Source: Butyrivibrio sp. | GTDB lineage: Bacteria; Bacillota; Clostridia; Lachnospirales; Lachnospiraceae | DNA length: 37,120 nucleotides | Assembly (NCBI GenBank): GCA_016297265.1 | Contig: JAEDHB010000014.1 | Coordinates: 1-37,120 of the forward strand | Direction: 5' to 3' | Part shown: positions 1 through 6,933 of the stretch, in pieces | Layout: every line of letters begins with the position of its first letter | Position numbering within the stretch: the first letter of the stretch is position 1 | The notes under the pieces: model-generated | Databases searched by the model: none | What the model was told of the DNA's origin: nothing | The model's input: only the letters and a program-made list of their open reading frames with translations | Program-made: the position numbers and the translations under genes

Positions 1-140
1 CGGTCGTCAAATGGCCACCTGTGCAAGCACGGTGTCCATTTTCCTCGTCGCCATACATGTGCTTCGCTTCGCTCGCACTGATTAGCGGTCGTCAAATGGC
101 CACCTGTGCAAGCACGGTGTCCATTTTCCTCGTCGCCATA
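1..140. repeat. Two direct copies of a 55-bp repeat (1-55 and 86-140)
   Basis: Positions 1-55 and 86-140 are identical base for base and are separated by a 30-bp spacer rich in GCTTCG-like triplets, giving an 85-bp period. Each copy holds an imperfect palindrome (11-39 and 96-124): ATGG pairs with CCAT, CACC with GGTG and GTGC with GCAC around a tiny loop. The first copy starts at the window edge, so more copies may lie outside. It sits just beyond the terminator of the flagellar genes. An intergenic palindromic repeat family is my inference; I do not recognise it. Confidence 0.85.
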
Positions 141-142
141 AC

Positions 143-185
143 AAAAAGTCGCACGGGGACCATATTATATAGGACCCCGGGCGAC
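143..185 (-). terminator. Intrinsic terminator after the flagellar rod genes
   Basis: Read on the minus strand, arms at 185-172 and 161-148 form a GC-rich stem of 14 positions with two mismatches around an AT-only loop, followed by five T residues (147-143). It lies 14 bases after the stop of the FlgJ-like gene, where the mbl/flagellar transcript should end. Confidence 0.85.
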
Positions 186-198
186 TATAATTTTGTAA

Positions 199-543
199 TT
201 AAAGATTGTAATTTCTCTTCATCTGTTCAAATAGCATTTTGGCAATCCCGATTCCGTCTCCTCTGTCGGTAGCACTTTCGGCATATTTTTCATAAAGCTT
301 ATCTTTGAACATTTCATAATATCCCATCGTGGATTCATCTTCATCCTTCGGAACCATCTTTTCCATACCCTTAAAGGCCTGTTCAATAAAGTACTGTTCA
401 AAGGATTTGCAAGCCTCCATCAGCTCTTCTTCCGTAGCTTTGGAGAAATCCGTGTCGGTTATTTTATCCTTCAATTCAGAAACAGAAGGCGAATACTGAC
501 TGTTAAGATAGGAATTATTTAAGCCGTTTATGTAATCGCTCAT
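199..543 (-). CDS. FlgJ-like flagellar rod-binding protein (no muramidase domain)
   Basis: A 114-residue protein whose middle and C-terminal part (about 35-110) has the pattern of the rod-binding domain found at the N terminus of FlgJ: an acidic helix containing SFEQYFIEQAFKGM, then a GGYYEMF-like segment (here MGYYEMFKDKLYEKYAE) and a final GIGIAKMLFEQM helix. In the family this domain caps or organises assembly of the flagellar rod in the cell wall. The peptidoglycan hydrolase half of proteobacterial FlgJ is missing, as is common in Firmicutes. It is the last gene of the run, 15 bases after flgG, with a strong AAGGAGGT site before the ATG. Its position next to rod genes supports the call. 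Confidence 0.8.
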   Translation of the reverse strand: MSDYINGLNNSYLNSQYSPSVSELKDKITDTDFSKATEEELMEACKSFEQYFIEQAFKGMEKMVPKDEDESTMGYYEMFKDKLYEKYAESATDRGDGIGIAKMLFEQMKRNYNL

Positions 544-558
544 AACCTGACCTCCTTA

Positions 559-1377
559 CTATCTACGTAAAGAATTAGCCTGTCCAAGCATTTCGTCGGA
601 TGCCTGAATTGCCTTTGAATTCATCTCATATGCACGTTGCGCAACAATGAGATTAACCATTTCATCAGCAACCTGAACATTAGAGCCTTCCAAATAACCC
701 TGTCTGATTTTACTGCGTTTTATATTAGGATTGGATTTTTCTTCAACAGCCTCTCCTGATGCCTCTGTCACTTTGAACATTGTATTTCCCACACTGTCAA
801 ATCCTGCCGGATTGGTCACCTGATAAATTCCAATCTGGATACCCAGGCTCTGGAGATTGTTGGTTTCATCCGGATAGCAAACCGTGCCATCCCCTGTAAC
901 CTTAATTTTAGATACTTCAAAATCCGAAGAAAATGCTATCGGCTGACCTTCTGAATCCAGCACAGGATAGCCCTCCTGTGTACACAGCATAAAACCCTTA
1001 TCGCTGGTCACTGCCATCTGGAAATCACCATTGCGTGTATAGAGTGTCTCTCCGTTCGGATCCATTACAGCAAAGAAGCCATTTCCTTCGATTGCAAAAC
1101 CAAATTCGTTGCCCGATTCAAGCGGGCTTCCCTGTGTAAATCTTGTTGTTATTGATGAATTACGAGTTCCCGTACCAACCTGTGCGGGAACCGGCTTGTA
1201 GTCACCGTTTGCACTGGTTGATCTGGTCTGTAATGTCTGATAAAGCAGAGATTTGAACTCTGCGGTTGATGTCTTATATCCTGCTGAGTTGACATTTGCA
1301 AGATTATTGGCAATAACGTCAACATTGGTCTGCTGGGCTTTCATACCTGAAGCAGCCGTATACAATGATCTCATCAT
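559..1377 (-). CDS. flgG: Flagellar basal-body rod protein FlgG (FlhP-like)
   Basis: A 272-residue protein with the full FlgG/FlgE-family plan. The N-terminal rod motif begins MMRSLYTAASGM and continues with ANNLANVNSAGYK (about 27-39), the central part is beta-rich, and the C terminus ends in the helix ANSLRR after VNLIVAQRAYEMNSKAIQ. Both ends form the coiled coil of the axial structure. FlgG builds the distal rod of the flagellum outside the membrane. The gene follows a paralogous gene by 40 bases and precedes the FlgJ-like gene. In Bacillus the equivalent pair lies downstream of mbl and is named flhO-flhP, so this is flhP in that nomenclature. Confidence 0.9.
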   Translation of the reverse strand: MMRSLYTAASGMKAQQTNVDVIANNLANVNSAGYKTSTAEFKSLLYQTLQTRSTSANGDYKPVPAQVGTGTRNSSITTRFTQGSPLESGNEFGFAIEGNGFFAVMDPNGETLYTRNGDFQMAVTSDKGFMLCTQEGYPVLDSEGQPIAFSSDFEVSKIKVTGDGTVCYPDETNNLQSLGIQIGIYQVTNPAGFDSVGNTMFKVTEASGEAVEEKSNPNIKRSKIRQGYLEGSNVQVADEMVNLIVAQRAYEMNSKAIQASDEMLGQANSLRR

Positions 1378-1417
1378 AAGCTATCTGCTCCCTTCTAATC
1401 CTTCCTAAGGATTGCTA

Positions 1418-2191
1418 CTATCGAATTCTTCCTAAACTCACAGATTTTTCAAGAGAACTGTCTACAGACTGTATAACCTTCTGATTACTTTCGTAATCCC
1501 TGGTAACTGAAATCAGTTCAACCATCTCCGAAATAACATTGACATTGGATGCCTCCAAATATCCCTGATATACTTTGCATGTAGCAGGTATTTCAACTGC
1601 TCCGTCAACGGTTGTATACATATTCTCGCCAAACTTTTTGAGATAATTATAATCTTCAAAATCCACAAGAGCCAGATTGCCAATGACTTGTCCACCGGCA
1701 GAAATTCTGCCCATTTCGTCAATATTCATTGTCTCTCCCTCGGGAATTACAATTATTTCATTATCTCCACCTAAAACGAAATCGCCATCCCTGGTCATTA
1801 GAATGCCATCTTTATTAAGGACAAAATTGCCGTCCCTGGTATAACGAACGGATTCATTTCCGTTTTTGTCAGCGTATGAAATCGCAAAGAATCCTTTCCC
1901 AGCAAGTGCTACGTCAAATGACTGCCCTGTCTCCTCAAGATTACCATCACTGTAATCAGTGTAGGTTTCTCCAACTTTAACACCAAGACTCATCTTACCA
2001 ATGTTCTGATGAATGTAGTTGACTGAACTATCATTAATCTTGATTCCATACACAGCGTCAAAAGACTGTGATGTAGAACCTTCCTTCTTGTAGGCTGTGG
2101 TATCGGAATTGGCCATGTTATTAGTAATTACATCCATTCGGTTCATCTGATGAACCATACCGGTACTTGCGGTATATAAACTTCTAATCAT
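1418..2191 (-). CDS. flhO: Flagellar hook-basal body rod protein, FlhO/FlgF type
   Basis: A 257-residue paralogue of the next gene. The N terminus MIRSLYTASTGM and the ITNNMANSDTTAYKK motif (about 22-36) are the flagellar rod signature, and the C-terminal helix ELISVTRDYESNQKVIQS is the matching end. The central region is beta-rich and carries GKGFFAISYADKNG followed by RYTRDGNF, typical of FlgF/FlgG. It probably forms the proximal rod. It is 55 bases downstream of mbl with an AGGAGTT site, as in the B. subtilis order mbl-flhO-flhP. FlgF and FlgG are hard to tell apart by eye; the order supports FlhO. Confidence 0.85.
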   Translation of the reverse strand: MIRSLYTASTGMVHQMNRMDVITNNMANSDTTAYKKEGSTSQSFDAVYGIKINDSSVNYIHQNIGKMSLGVKVGETYTDYSDGNLEETGQSFDVALAGKGFFAISYADKNGNESVRYTRDGNFVLNKDGILMTRDGDFVLGGDNEIIVIPEGETMNIDEMGRISAGGQVIGNLALVDFEDYNYLKKFGENMYTTVDGAVEIPATCKVYQGYLEASNVNVISEMVELISVTRDYESNQKVIQSVDSSLEKSVSLGRIR

Positions 2192-2246
2192 GTGAACAAC
2201 TCCTTACCTTATATTATCATAGGGTCATGACCCTCTATGATTAATC

Positions 2247-3233
2247 TTATCTGTCTCCTGCAAGAAATTCAATGAATCTACCTGTTCCGATTGCCACTGC
2301 AGTCATTGGGTCTTCTGCCGTCATTGTATTAATGCCGGTCTTTTCTTCAATAAGTTCTTCAAGTCCCTGCAAAAGACTTCCTCCACCGGTAAGAACCATT
2401 CCTCTGTCAGCGATATCAGCTGCAAGTTCCGGTGGTGTTTTCTCAAGTACGCTGTGAATAGCGTCCACTATCTGTGCTGTAGCTTCTCTCAGAGCTTCCT
2501 GTGTCTCGTCGGATGTTACTGTAACAGTCTTTGGAAGACCTGTTACCAGATTACGTCCTCTGATATCCATAGATACAACTTCTGCTCTTGGATAAGCACT
2601 ACCAATTTTGATTTTAATATCTTCTGCTGTTCTTTCACCGATAAGAAGATTGTGTTTTTTACGCATATATCTCACAATTGCTTCATCAAAATCATCTCCG
2701 GCAATCTTAATTGAGGTACTTACAACAGTTCCTCCAAGAGAAATAACAGCAATATCAGTTGTACCTCCGCCAATATCAACAATCATGTTACCGCATGGCC
2801 TTGAAATGTCTATTCCTGCTCCGATTGCTGCAGCGATTGGTTCCTCTATTATAGCAACCTCTCTTGCTCCTGCCTGATAGGTTGCATCCTCAACAGCCTT
2901 TTTTTCAACTTCTGTAACTCCACTAGGGACGCAGACGCTGATTCTTGGCTTTTTAAGCATTTTTTTGCCCAATGCTTTCTGAATAAAATATTTGAGCATT
3001 TTCTCTGTTACTGTATAATCTGAAATAACGCCCTGACGGAGTGGTCTTACCGCAACGATATTGCCCGGTGTTCTTCCAAGCATCAGTCTTGCTTCCTCTC
3101 CGATGGCCTTTATCTTATTCGTATCTCTATCGAAAGCAACCACTGATGGCTCTTTCAATACAACACCCTTTCCCTTAATATATACAAGGATGCTGGCTGT
3201 TCCTAAATCGATTCCAATATCTGTGCTAATCAT
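2247..3233 (-). CDS. mbl: MreB-like actin homologue Mbl
   Basis: A 328-residue actin-fold ATPase of the MreB/Mbl family, full length for the family. Visible motifs are phosphate-1 DIGIDLGTASILVY (5-18), RPLRQGVISDY (about 63-73), phosphate-2 VDIGGGTTDIAVISLGG and the adenosine loop GMVLTGGGSLLQGL near the C terminus. MreB-type filaments at the inner membrane face guide cell-wall synthesis during elongation. It follows spoIIID by 183 bases and precedes two rod genes, so Mbl is more likely than MreB of the mreBCD locus, since no mreC or mreD is adjacent. An AGGAAGGGG site precedes the ATG. The AT-rich gap upstream has a TATAAT (3300-3295, minus) with no convincing -35, so a private promoter is uncertain. 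Confidence 0.93.
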   Translation of the reverse strand: MISTDIGIDLGTASILVYIKGKGVVLKEPSVVAFDRDTNKIKAIGEEARLMLGRTPGNIVAVRPLRQGVISDYTVTEKMLKYFIQKALGKKMLKKPRISVCVPSGVTEVEKKAVEDATYQAGAREVAIIEEPIAAAIGAGIDISRPCGNMIVDIGGGTTDIAVISLGGTVVSTSIKIAGDDFDEAIVRYMRKKHNLLIGERTAEDIKIKIGSAYPRAEVVSMDIRGRNLVTGLPKTVTVTSDETQEALREATAQIVDAIHSVLEKTPPELAADIADRGMVLTGGGSLLQGLEELIEEKTGINTMTAEDPMTAVAIGTGRFIEFLAGDR

Positions 3234-3416
3234 GTGAAATCCCCTTCCTACTGGATTTATGCCTATTTTTACATATTTCTACACATATACAATTATTATA
3301 TACACAAAACATAAATAATAAAAGGGGTAAAATAACAAAAAATAAATATTTCACATTTTTAGTATCGGTAAAAATCTACAAAAGCTTAACCCGTATTTTG
3401 TAATCCGCAACATTTT

Positions 3417-3668
3417 TTAATGATGTGCTGCATATTTTTCTTTTGTCGCCATTCCGCCGCGAATATGCCTCTCGCTTTTGTTGATATCCAATATTTTTCT
3501 TGCCTCACGAGCAAGGGTCGGATTAACCTCGACGAGCCTTACCGCTACATCTTTATGTATGGTGCTCTTACTTATATTGAATTCTTTCGCTGCCTGTCTC
3601 ACCGTAGCTTTTTTCTCAACTATGTACTCTGCCACTTTTGTGGCACGTTCTTCAATATAATCTCTCAA
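3417..3668 (-). CDS. spoIIID: Stage III sporulation transcription factor SpoIIID
   Basis: An 83-residue DNA-binding protein from a TTG start at 3668. I chose this start because AGGAG lies six bases upstream and the resulting N terminus (RDYIEERATKVAEYIVE) matches the start of known SpoIIID; a TTG fifteen bases earlier has no such site. A helix-turn-helix follows (about 22-43, VRQAAKEFNISKSTIHKDV), then the conserved RHIRGGMATKEKY tail. SpoIIID activates and represses mother-cell genes during sporulation. It heads the block with mbl and the flagellar rod genes, the same order as in B. subtilis. A likely sigma-E promoter lies just upstream. Confidence 0.95.
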   Translation of the reverse strand: MRDYIEERATKVAEYIVEKKATVRQAAKEFNISKSTIHKDVAVRLVEVNPTLAREARKILDINKSERHIRGGMATKEKYAAHH

Positions 3669-3696
3669 CGGTATCTCCTGCAATACTTGTTTTTAC

Positions 3697-3724
3697 ATTG
3701 TATGCAGGGGATTATTATTTATTC
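3697..3724 (-). promoter_or_regulatory. Possible sigma-E promoter of spoIIID
   Basis: On the minus strand CATACAAT (3704-3697) fits the sigma-E -10 consensus exactly. GAATAAA (3724-3718), 13 bases upstream, is a weaker fit to the -35. The expected start lies about 25 bases before the TTG codon of spoIIID. spoIIID is known to be sigma-E dependent in Bacillus, which agrees. Confidence 0.5.
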
Positions 3725-3821
3725 TATTTCCTTCTCAATTTAGCCGCTTTCAAAGTATCATACTGCCGCTCAACATAAAATAATGCAAATTTTTCCATTT
3801 TTTTATAAATTAAACACACAT

Positions 3822-3849
3822 TTGTCACAATATGGAATTACTATATAAA
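3822..3849 (+). promoter_or_regulatory. Sigma-A-like promoter for the candidate small RNA
   Basis: TTGTCA at 3822-3827 and TATAAA at 3844-3849 with a 16-base spacer (17 if ATAAAT is used). No plus-strand protein gene follows before the terminator at 3983. Confidence 0.5.
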
Positions 3850-3856
3850 TGTATCA

Positions 3857-4012
3857 GATAGGAACAGTTGAATCTTGATTAAATGATTAGGATATGCCTA
3901 CAGAGTATTTGGTTGGGGTTCTTCCCGGTTCCGCTAACAACTATCCATTATTGGTTATCATATATTTCTTTTTCTCCTTAAGAAATGCGCCACAATGTGG
4001 CGCATTTGTTTT
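3857..4012 (+). ncRNA. Candidate small RNA of about 155 nt, family not recognised
   Basis: This stretch has no reading frame of note but looks like a complete transcription unit. A promoter-like TTGTCA (3822-3827), 16-base spacer and TATAAA (3844-3849) precede it, and a strong plus-strand terminator (3983-4012) ends it. The two halves pair into a rod: 3876-3881 with 3955-3960, 3882-3887 with 3947-3952, 3890-3894 with 3942-3946 and 3912-3915 with 3938-3941, leaving a 17-base bulge on the 5' side. A rod with an unpaired bubble recalls 6S RNA, but I cannot confirm that family. The rest of the gene-free stretch (3725-3821) is AT-rich with nothing recognisable. Confidence 0.45.
3983..4012 (+). terminator. 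Intrinsic terminator, plus strand
   Basis: A perfect 11-bp stem (AAATGCGCCAC at 3983-3993 with 3997-4007), three-base loop, then GTTTT. The minus-strand side is followed by CTTAAGG rather than T residues, so it reads as a plus-strand terminator even though the nearest coding gene, the lipase, is on the minus strand and ends only 15 bases away. Confidence 0.75.
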
Positions 4013-4026
4013 CGGGTAAAGAATTA

Positions 4027-5064
4027 TTACTGATACTCCCTTTTTATCCTGATAAAATTGTTGGCATCATGAGTTATCGAAAGATATGCAAACAATGATT
4101 TTGCTTTATATTTTGTGTAACAGTCCGCAACATCATTTCCGAATTTGTACTCTATGAAGCTTGTTCCGATAAGTCCAAGATTTTTGCTCCAGGAAGACTC
4201 ATCCTCAATTTGGGATGCTTTTTCAATTATTTCGCGGTCGGGTTCTATAAATATTTGCTGTCCTGAGTGTATTCCTATGAGGGATACAACATCACCGCGA
4301 ACCTGATAAGAAACCAGTCGGTTTGTATTTGAATATTCCTTGAGAACTTCCCTTGCCCATTCTTTGCTGTCAAGGGCTTTCTGGTTATAATCAAGACCTA
4401 CGCCATTAAAATACACAACCGCGGCCGGCTTCCGGTTCAGATATTTTATCATATGTGCCGCCGAAACCTGTGCAAGATATCCGCCCAGTGAATGACCTGT
4501 AATGTATATGTTACAGTCAGGATATTTTTTTACCACTTCCTTAATATATTCCACAGCCTTTGCTTCTTCGATATGGTAATCAATCAGGCCGATTCCCACA
4601 AAATTCCAGACCCACTCAATACTGTCGTCAGTTCCACGGAAAGCAACAACAACATTCTTATCGTTTTTGAATGTGGAAGCGCAAAATTCCGCACCCATTG
4701 TTTTCTCGGTATGATAGTTCTCCAAGGTCCATTTTTCAAAAATACCCTGCTCTTTGTCGCGCAAATCAATTTCCGGTTCATCCTCGTCAAGCCTCATATT
4801 CTGAGGGTCATACATCCCTCCGGTCACATCCGAACCATTGTAGTATGCAAGACGCGCAAAAATTGCCAAATCGTGGTCCGTCACGTCCCACTCATCCGGA
4901 TTAGGGTCCTCATCATCCACTAATCCGTCCATATCAGTATCAATCACCTCGGGGGCACCGGATGTATTTTTTCCATCCTTGTTTTTCCATATCATAAAAT
5001 AGACCGCCGCCGCTGCCACTGCCAGAATAATAATTATTACAGGTATTACGATTCTCTTTTTCAT
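4027..5064 (-). CDS. Membrane-anchored class 3 lipase-family protein
   Basis: A 345-residue protein with an N-terminal membrane anchor or uncleaved signal (about 5-25), an acidic calcium-type motif DTDMDGLVDDEDPNPD (42-57) like a thrombospondin type 3 or dockerin loop, and an alpha/beta-hydrolase domain. The nucleophile elbow is GHSLGG with Ser192. Asp258 (RGDVV) and His332 (THDANNF) are well placed to complete the triad, and AFRGTDD (141-147) is the usual oxyanion-side motif of class 3 lipases. It should act outside the membrane on an ester; the substrate is not known. It stands alone with its own promoter and is divergent from the next gene. Confidence 0.85.
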   Translation of the reverse strand: MKKRIVIPVIIIILAVAAAAVYFMIWKNKDGKNTSGAPEVIDTDMDGLVDDEDPNPDEWDVTDHDLAIFARLAYYNGSDVTGGMYDPQNMRLDEDEPEIDLRDKEQGIFEKWTLENYHTEKTMGAEFCASTFKNDKNVVVAFRGTDDSIEWVWNFVGIGLIDYHIEEAKAVEYIKEVVKKYPDCNIYITGHSLGGYLAQVSAAHMIKYLNRKPAAVVYFNGVGLDYNQKALDSKEWAREVLKEYSNTNRLVSYQVRGDVVSLIGIHSGQQIFIEPDREIIEKASQIEDESSWSKNLGLIGTSFIEYKFGNDVADCYTKYKAKSLFAYLSITHDANNFIRIKREYQ

Positions 5065-5089
5065 AACGTCATCCTTTCACATAAAAAAT

Positions 5090-5118
5090 ATTCTAGCAAA
5101 ATTGTATTTATCTTTCAA
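5090..5118 (-). promoter_or_regulatory. Promoter of the lipase gene
   Basis: Minus-strand TTGAAA (5118-5113), a 17-base spacer and TAGAAT (5095-5090), with TGC directly before the -10 (extended -10). It lies about 25 bases upstream of the ATG and overlaps the divergent promoter of the plus-strand gene. Confidence 0.65.
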
Positions 5119-5131
5119 CCTATGATAAAAT
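5102..5131 (+). promoter_or_regulatory. Promoter of the sce7726-family gene
   Basis: TTGTAT (5102-5107), an 18-base spacer and TAAAAT (5126-5131) preceded by TGA, an extended -10. The expected start near 5138 gives a leader of about 19 bases with a GGGAG site. It overlaps the lipase promoter back to back, so the two may compete. Confidence 0.5.
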
Positions 5132-5156
5132 TAGTATTATTTGTTTGGGAGAAATT

Positions 5157-5717
5157 ATGTTATACGATAAGGATATCAGAGAGCCCCTCTGCAATTATAT
5201 GGAAGACACATATGGAAAAATACGTTGTTTTGACGAGATTGTCATAGCAAAGGCCCGCGCCGACATTATGGCAGTCCGCCCCGGCGAGATAATAGGCGTG
5301 GAAATCAAAAGCAATGCCGATACCTATGCAAGGCTGAAAAGTCAGGTGGCAAATTACAACAAATTCTGTGACAGAAACTACGTTGTTGTAGGGCTTCGCC
5401 ATCTTGTTCATGTAGCCGAGCACATACCGGATTTCTGGGGAATCATATGCATCTATGAAGACAACAGACAGATTATTGTGGAAGAGAAAAGGGAAGCGCT
5501 TGCCAATCCCAAACTCAGATTCAAATTCCAGATGAGCCTGCTGTGGAAAAGAGAACTTCACAATATTCTCGACCGCAATCATCTTCCAAAATACCGTCAG
5601 AAGAGCAAAAATTTTATTATCGACAAATTGATGGAAAAAATTCCCGAAGCACAACTCAAGGAAGAGTTATGTCAGGAATTATTTGAACGCGATTATTCGA
5701 TATTCGACGAGGACTAG
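5157..5717 (+). CDS. sce7726-family protein, PD-(D/E)XK nuclease fold
   Basis: A 186-residue protein from the ATG at 5157, chosen because GGGAG lies about six bases upstream; an in-frame TTG at 5145 overlaps that site. The N-terminal half matches the sce7726 family: DIREPLCNYM at the start, then a nuclease-like core with Glu27, Asp36 (ARADIMAV) and Glu49-x-Lys51 (GVEIKSNADTYARL), followed by QVANYNKFCDRNYVVVG and IPDFWGI. The D...ExK pattern is that of the PD-(D/E)XK fold. The cellular role of this family is not established. It is monocistronic, convergent with the asparaginase-like gene with only seven bases between stops, and looks like accessory cargo. Confidence 0.75.
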   Translation: MLYDKDIREPLCNYMEDTYGKIRCFDEIVIAKARADIMAVRPGEIIGVEIKSNADTYARLKSQVANYNKFCDRNYVVVGLRHLVHVAEHIPDFWGIICIYEDNRQIIVEEKREALANPKLRFKFQMSLLWKRELHNILDRNHLPKYRQKSKNFIIDKLMEKIPEAQLKEELCQELFERDYSIFDED

Positions 5718-5724
5718 AAGTGTA

Positions 5725-6696
5725 TTACAAATAATCTCCCGCAACCGCTTCCTCAATATCAAAATGGCTGTTGCCGGTATTTTCCAGCCAAAGGCGGATA
5801 TACATTGCAATGGGAGATGCTTTTCTCAGTACATGAATTCCCAATTTTTCATACTCACGGCAGCTATCGTATTGCAGCACATTTTCGTTGCCGACAAGAT
5901 AAATCGGTATGCCCCTCTCCGCCGCTTTTGCCGCGAAAGACTTAAGCCGCTTGGAGGAAGTACACATTGTGCCGCTGTGATACGAGCTAATCAGAACTGA
6001 TTTAATCCCATCCAGCGAAAATGAATAATTCTCTCCCGGATGTGCACTTATCCACAGTACCTGCGATTCCTCCGGGCAGCTATCCGCAATCATGTAATGT
6101 TTATCCTCATTTTCTATGTGAAAAAAATCGTTGAACTCCCATTTTCCGTCCTCGTATTTTCCATAAAACATGTCCGAAAGACTTAAAATATCATCGCTGT
6201 ACATATTGTGAGGCATGGTAAGATTGCCCCTGTGAATATAGCACTTTCCGTCACTGTTGCGATACGGCACATACACTCCGGCACCATATTGATTTTTAAT
6301 AAAATCCACCGCTGCGCAGAAATTGTCAAAACCATTTGCCCTTGCATCACTCAGAATGTAATTGCTTGCCACCAGCATAAGCGGAATCCGCATATTTCCC
6401 AAGGTGTAGCTAAGCACCGACGCGCAATACTGCAAAGTATCACTTCCGTGTGTCATAATTATTCCGTCATAATTTTTGTGCAGTGCTTCACTTACGATTT
6501 TTACAAGCTTCGGATAATGGCTGCAGTCCACATTTTCACTAAGAATCGTAAAGGGCGACAGAGTATCAAAACACACGGTGTTCCCGTACTTTTTCATATA
6601 CATATCTGCAAGTGCGGTTGTGCCACTCGGACTTAGATAACCATTCAGCTCACTGCTTTGAATGGTTCCCCCTGTCAAAATAATAAGTACCTTCAT
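5725..6696 (-). CDS. Asparaginase-like protein, divergent active site
   Basis: A 323-residue protein from the ATG at 6696, which has AGAGGTGG just upstream; a GTG six bases earlier overlaps this site. It has the two signature regions of bacterial L-asparaginases: LTGGTI with Thr11, and MTHGSDTLQY with Ser85-Asp86, where the family normally has HGTDT. Tyr20 and Ser53 also sit where substrate-binding residues are expected. The region that normally supplies the catalytic lysine (about 150-165, HRGNLTMPH) has no lysine in the expected place. It may therefore act on another amide or have lost activity. It follows the EF-hand gene by nine bases and ends the pth-mfd operon. Confidence 0.75.
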   Translation of the reverse strand: MKVLIILTGGTIQSSELNGYLSPSGTTALADMYMKKYGNTVCFDTLSPFTILSENVDCSHYPKLVKIVSEALHKNYDGIIMTHGSDTLQYCASVLSYTLGNMRIPLMLVASNYILSDARANGFDNFCAAVDFIKNQYGAGVYVPYRNSDGKCYIHRGNLTMPHNMYSDDILSLSDMFYGKYEDGKWEFNDFFHIENEDKHYMIADSCPEESQVLWISAHPGENYSFSLDGIKSVLISSYHSGTMCTSSKRLKSFAAKAAERGIPIYLVGNENVLQYDSCREYEKLGIHVLRKASPIAMYIRLWLENTGNSHFDIEEAVAGDYL

Positions 6697-6705
6697 TACC
6701 ACCTC

Positions 6706-6933
6706 TTAATCAAAACTAAAATTGCTGTTTACCTGTCTTCTGTACTCCTCATCAAGTTTATCCAGACTGTCAATTTCTTCATCCTCAGGAGTAATATCTT
6801 TAGCAGGCATCATTGCTTCCGTTTCCCGTCTTGCCGCCTCCGCATAATATGTCTGCATCAATGCACTCTCATATTCATTGATAGTGCCGTCGCGGTCAAC
6901 ATCAAAAACTTCATTCATATTAGTGTCATTCAT
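6706..6933 (-). CDS. Small single EF-hand protein
   Basis: A 75-residue acidic protein. Residues 11-22 form a complete 12-residue EF-hand loop, DVDRDGTINEYE, with Asp1, Asp3, Asp5, Gly6, Ile8 and Glu12 all in place, so calcium binding is plausible. The rest is charged and predicted mostly helical, with no signal peptide or membrane segment. Its ATG overlaps the mfd stop by eight bases, with AGGAGG six bases before it, which suggests translational coupling. I do not recognise a family. A single EF-hand in a cytoplasmic protein attached to a repair operon is unusual; dimerisation to form an EF-hand pair is possible. Confidence 0.75.
   Translation of the reverse strand: MNDTNMNEVFDVDRDGTINEYESALMQTYYAEAARRETEAMMPAKDITPEDEEIDSLDKLDEEYRRQVNSNFSFD

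Noticed and set aside
1..140. CRISPR array
   Set aside because: Only two copies of a 55-bp repeat with one 30-bp spacer of GCTTCG-like simple sequence; the repeat is too long and no cas gene is near.
21..272. Plus-strand reading frame of 83 codons across the repeat
   Set aside because: It spans both repeat copies, the terminator and the end of the FlgJ-like gene on the other strand, has no ribosome binding site and no recognisable product.
2247..3233. Several plus-strand frames inside mbl and inside atpA, atpD and mfd
   Set aside because: They are antisense to well-conserved genes and have codon patterns expected of reverse frames.
3857..4012. Known riboswitch or tRNA
   Set aside because: I compared it with the conserved cores of purine, SAM, TPP, cobalamin, c-di-GMP and T-box elements from memory and found no match; there is no tRNA cloverleaf, and no gene follows on the plus strand.
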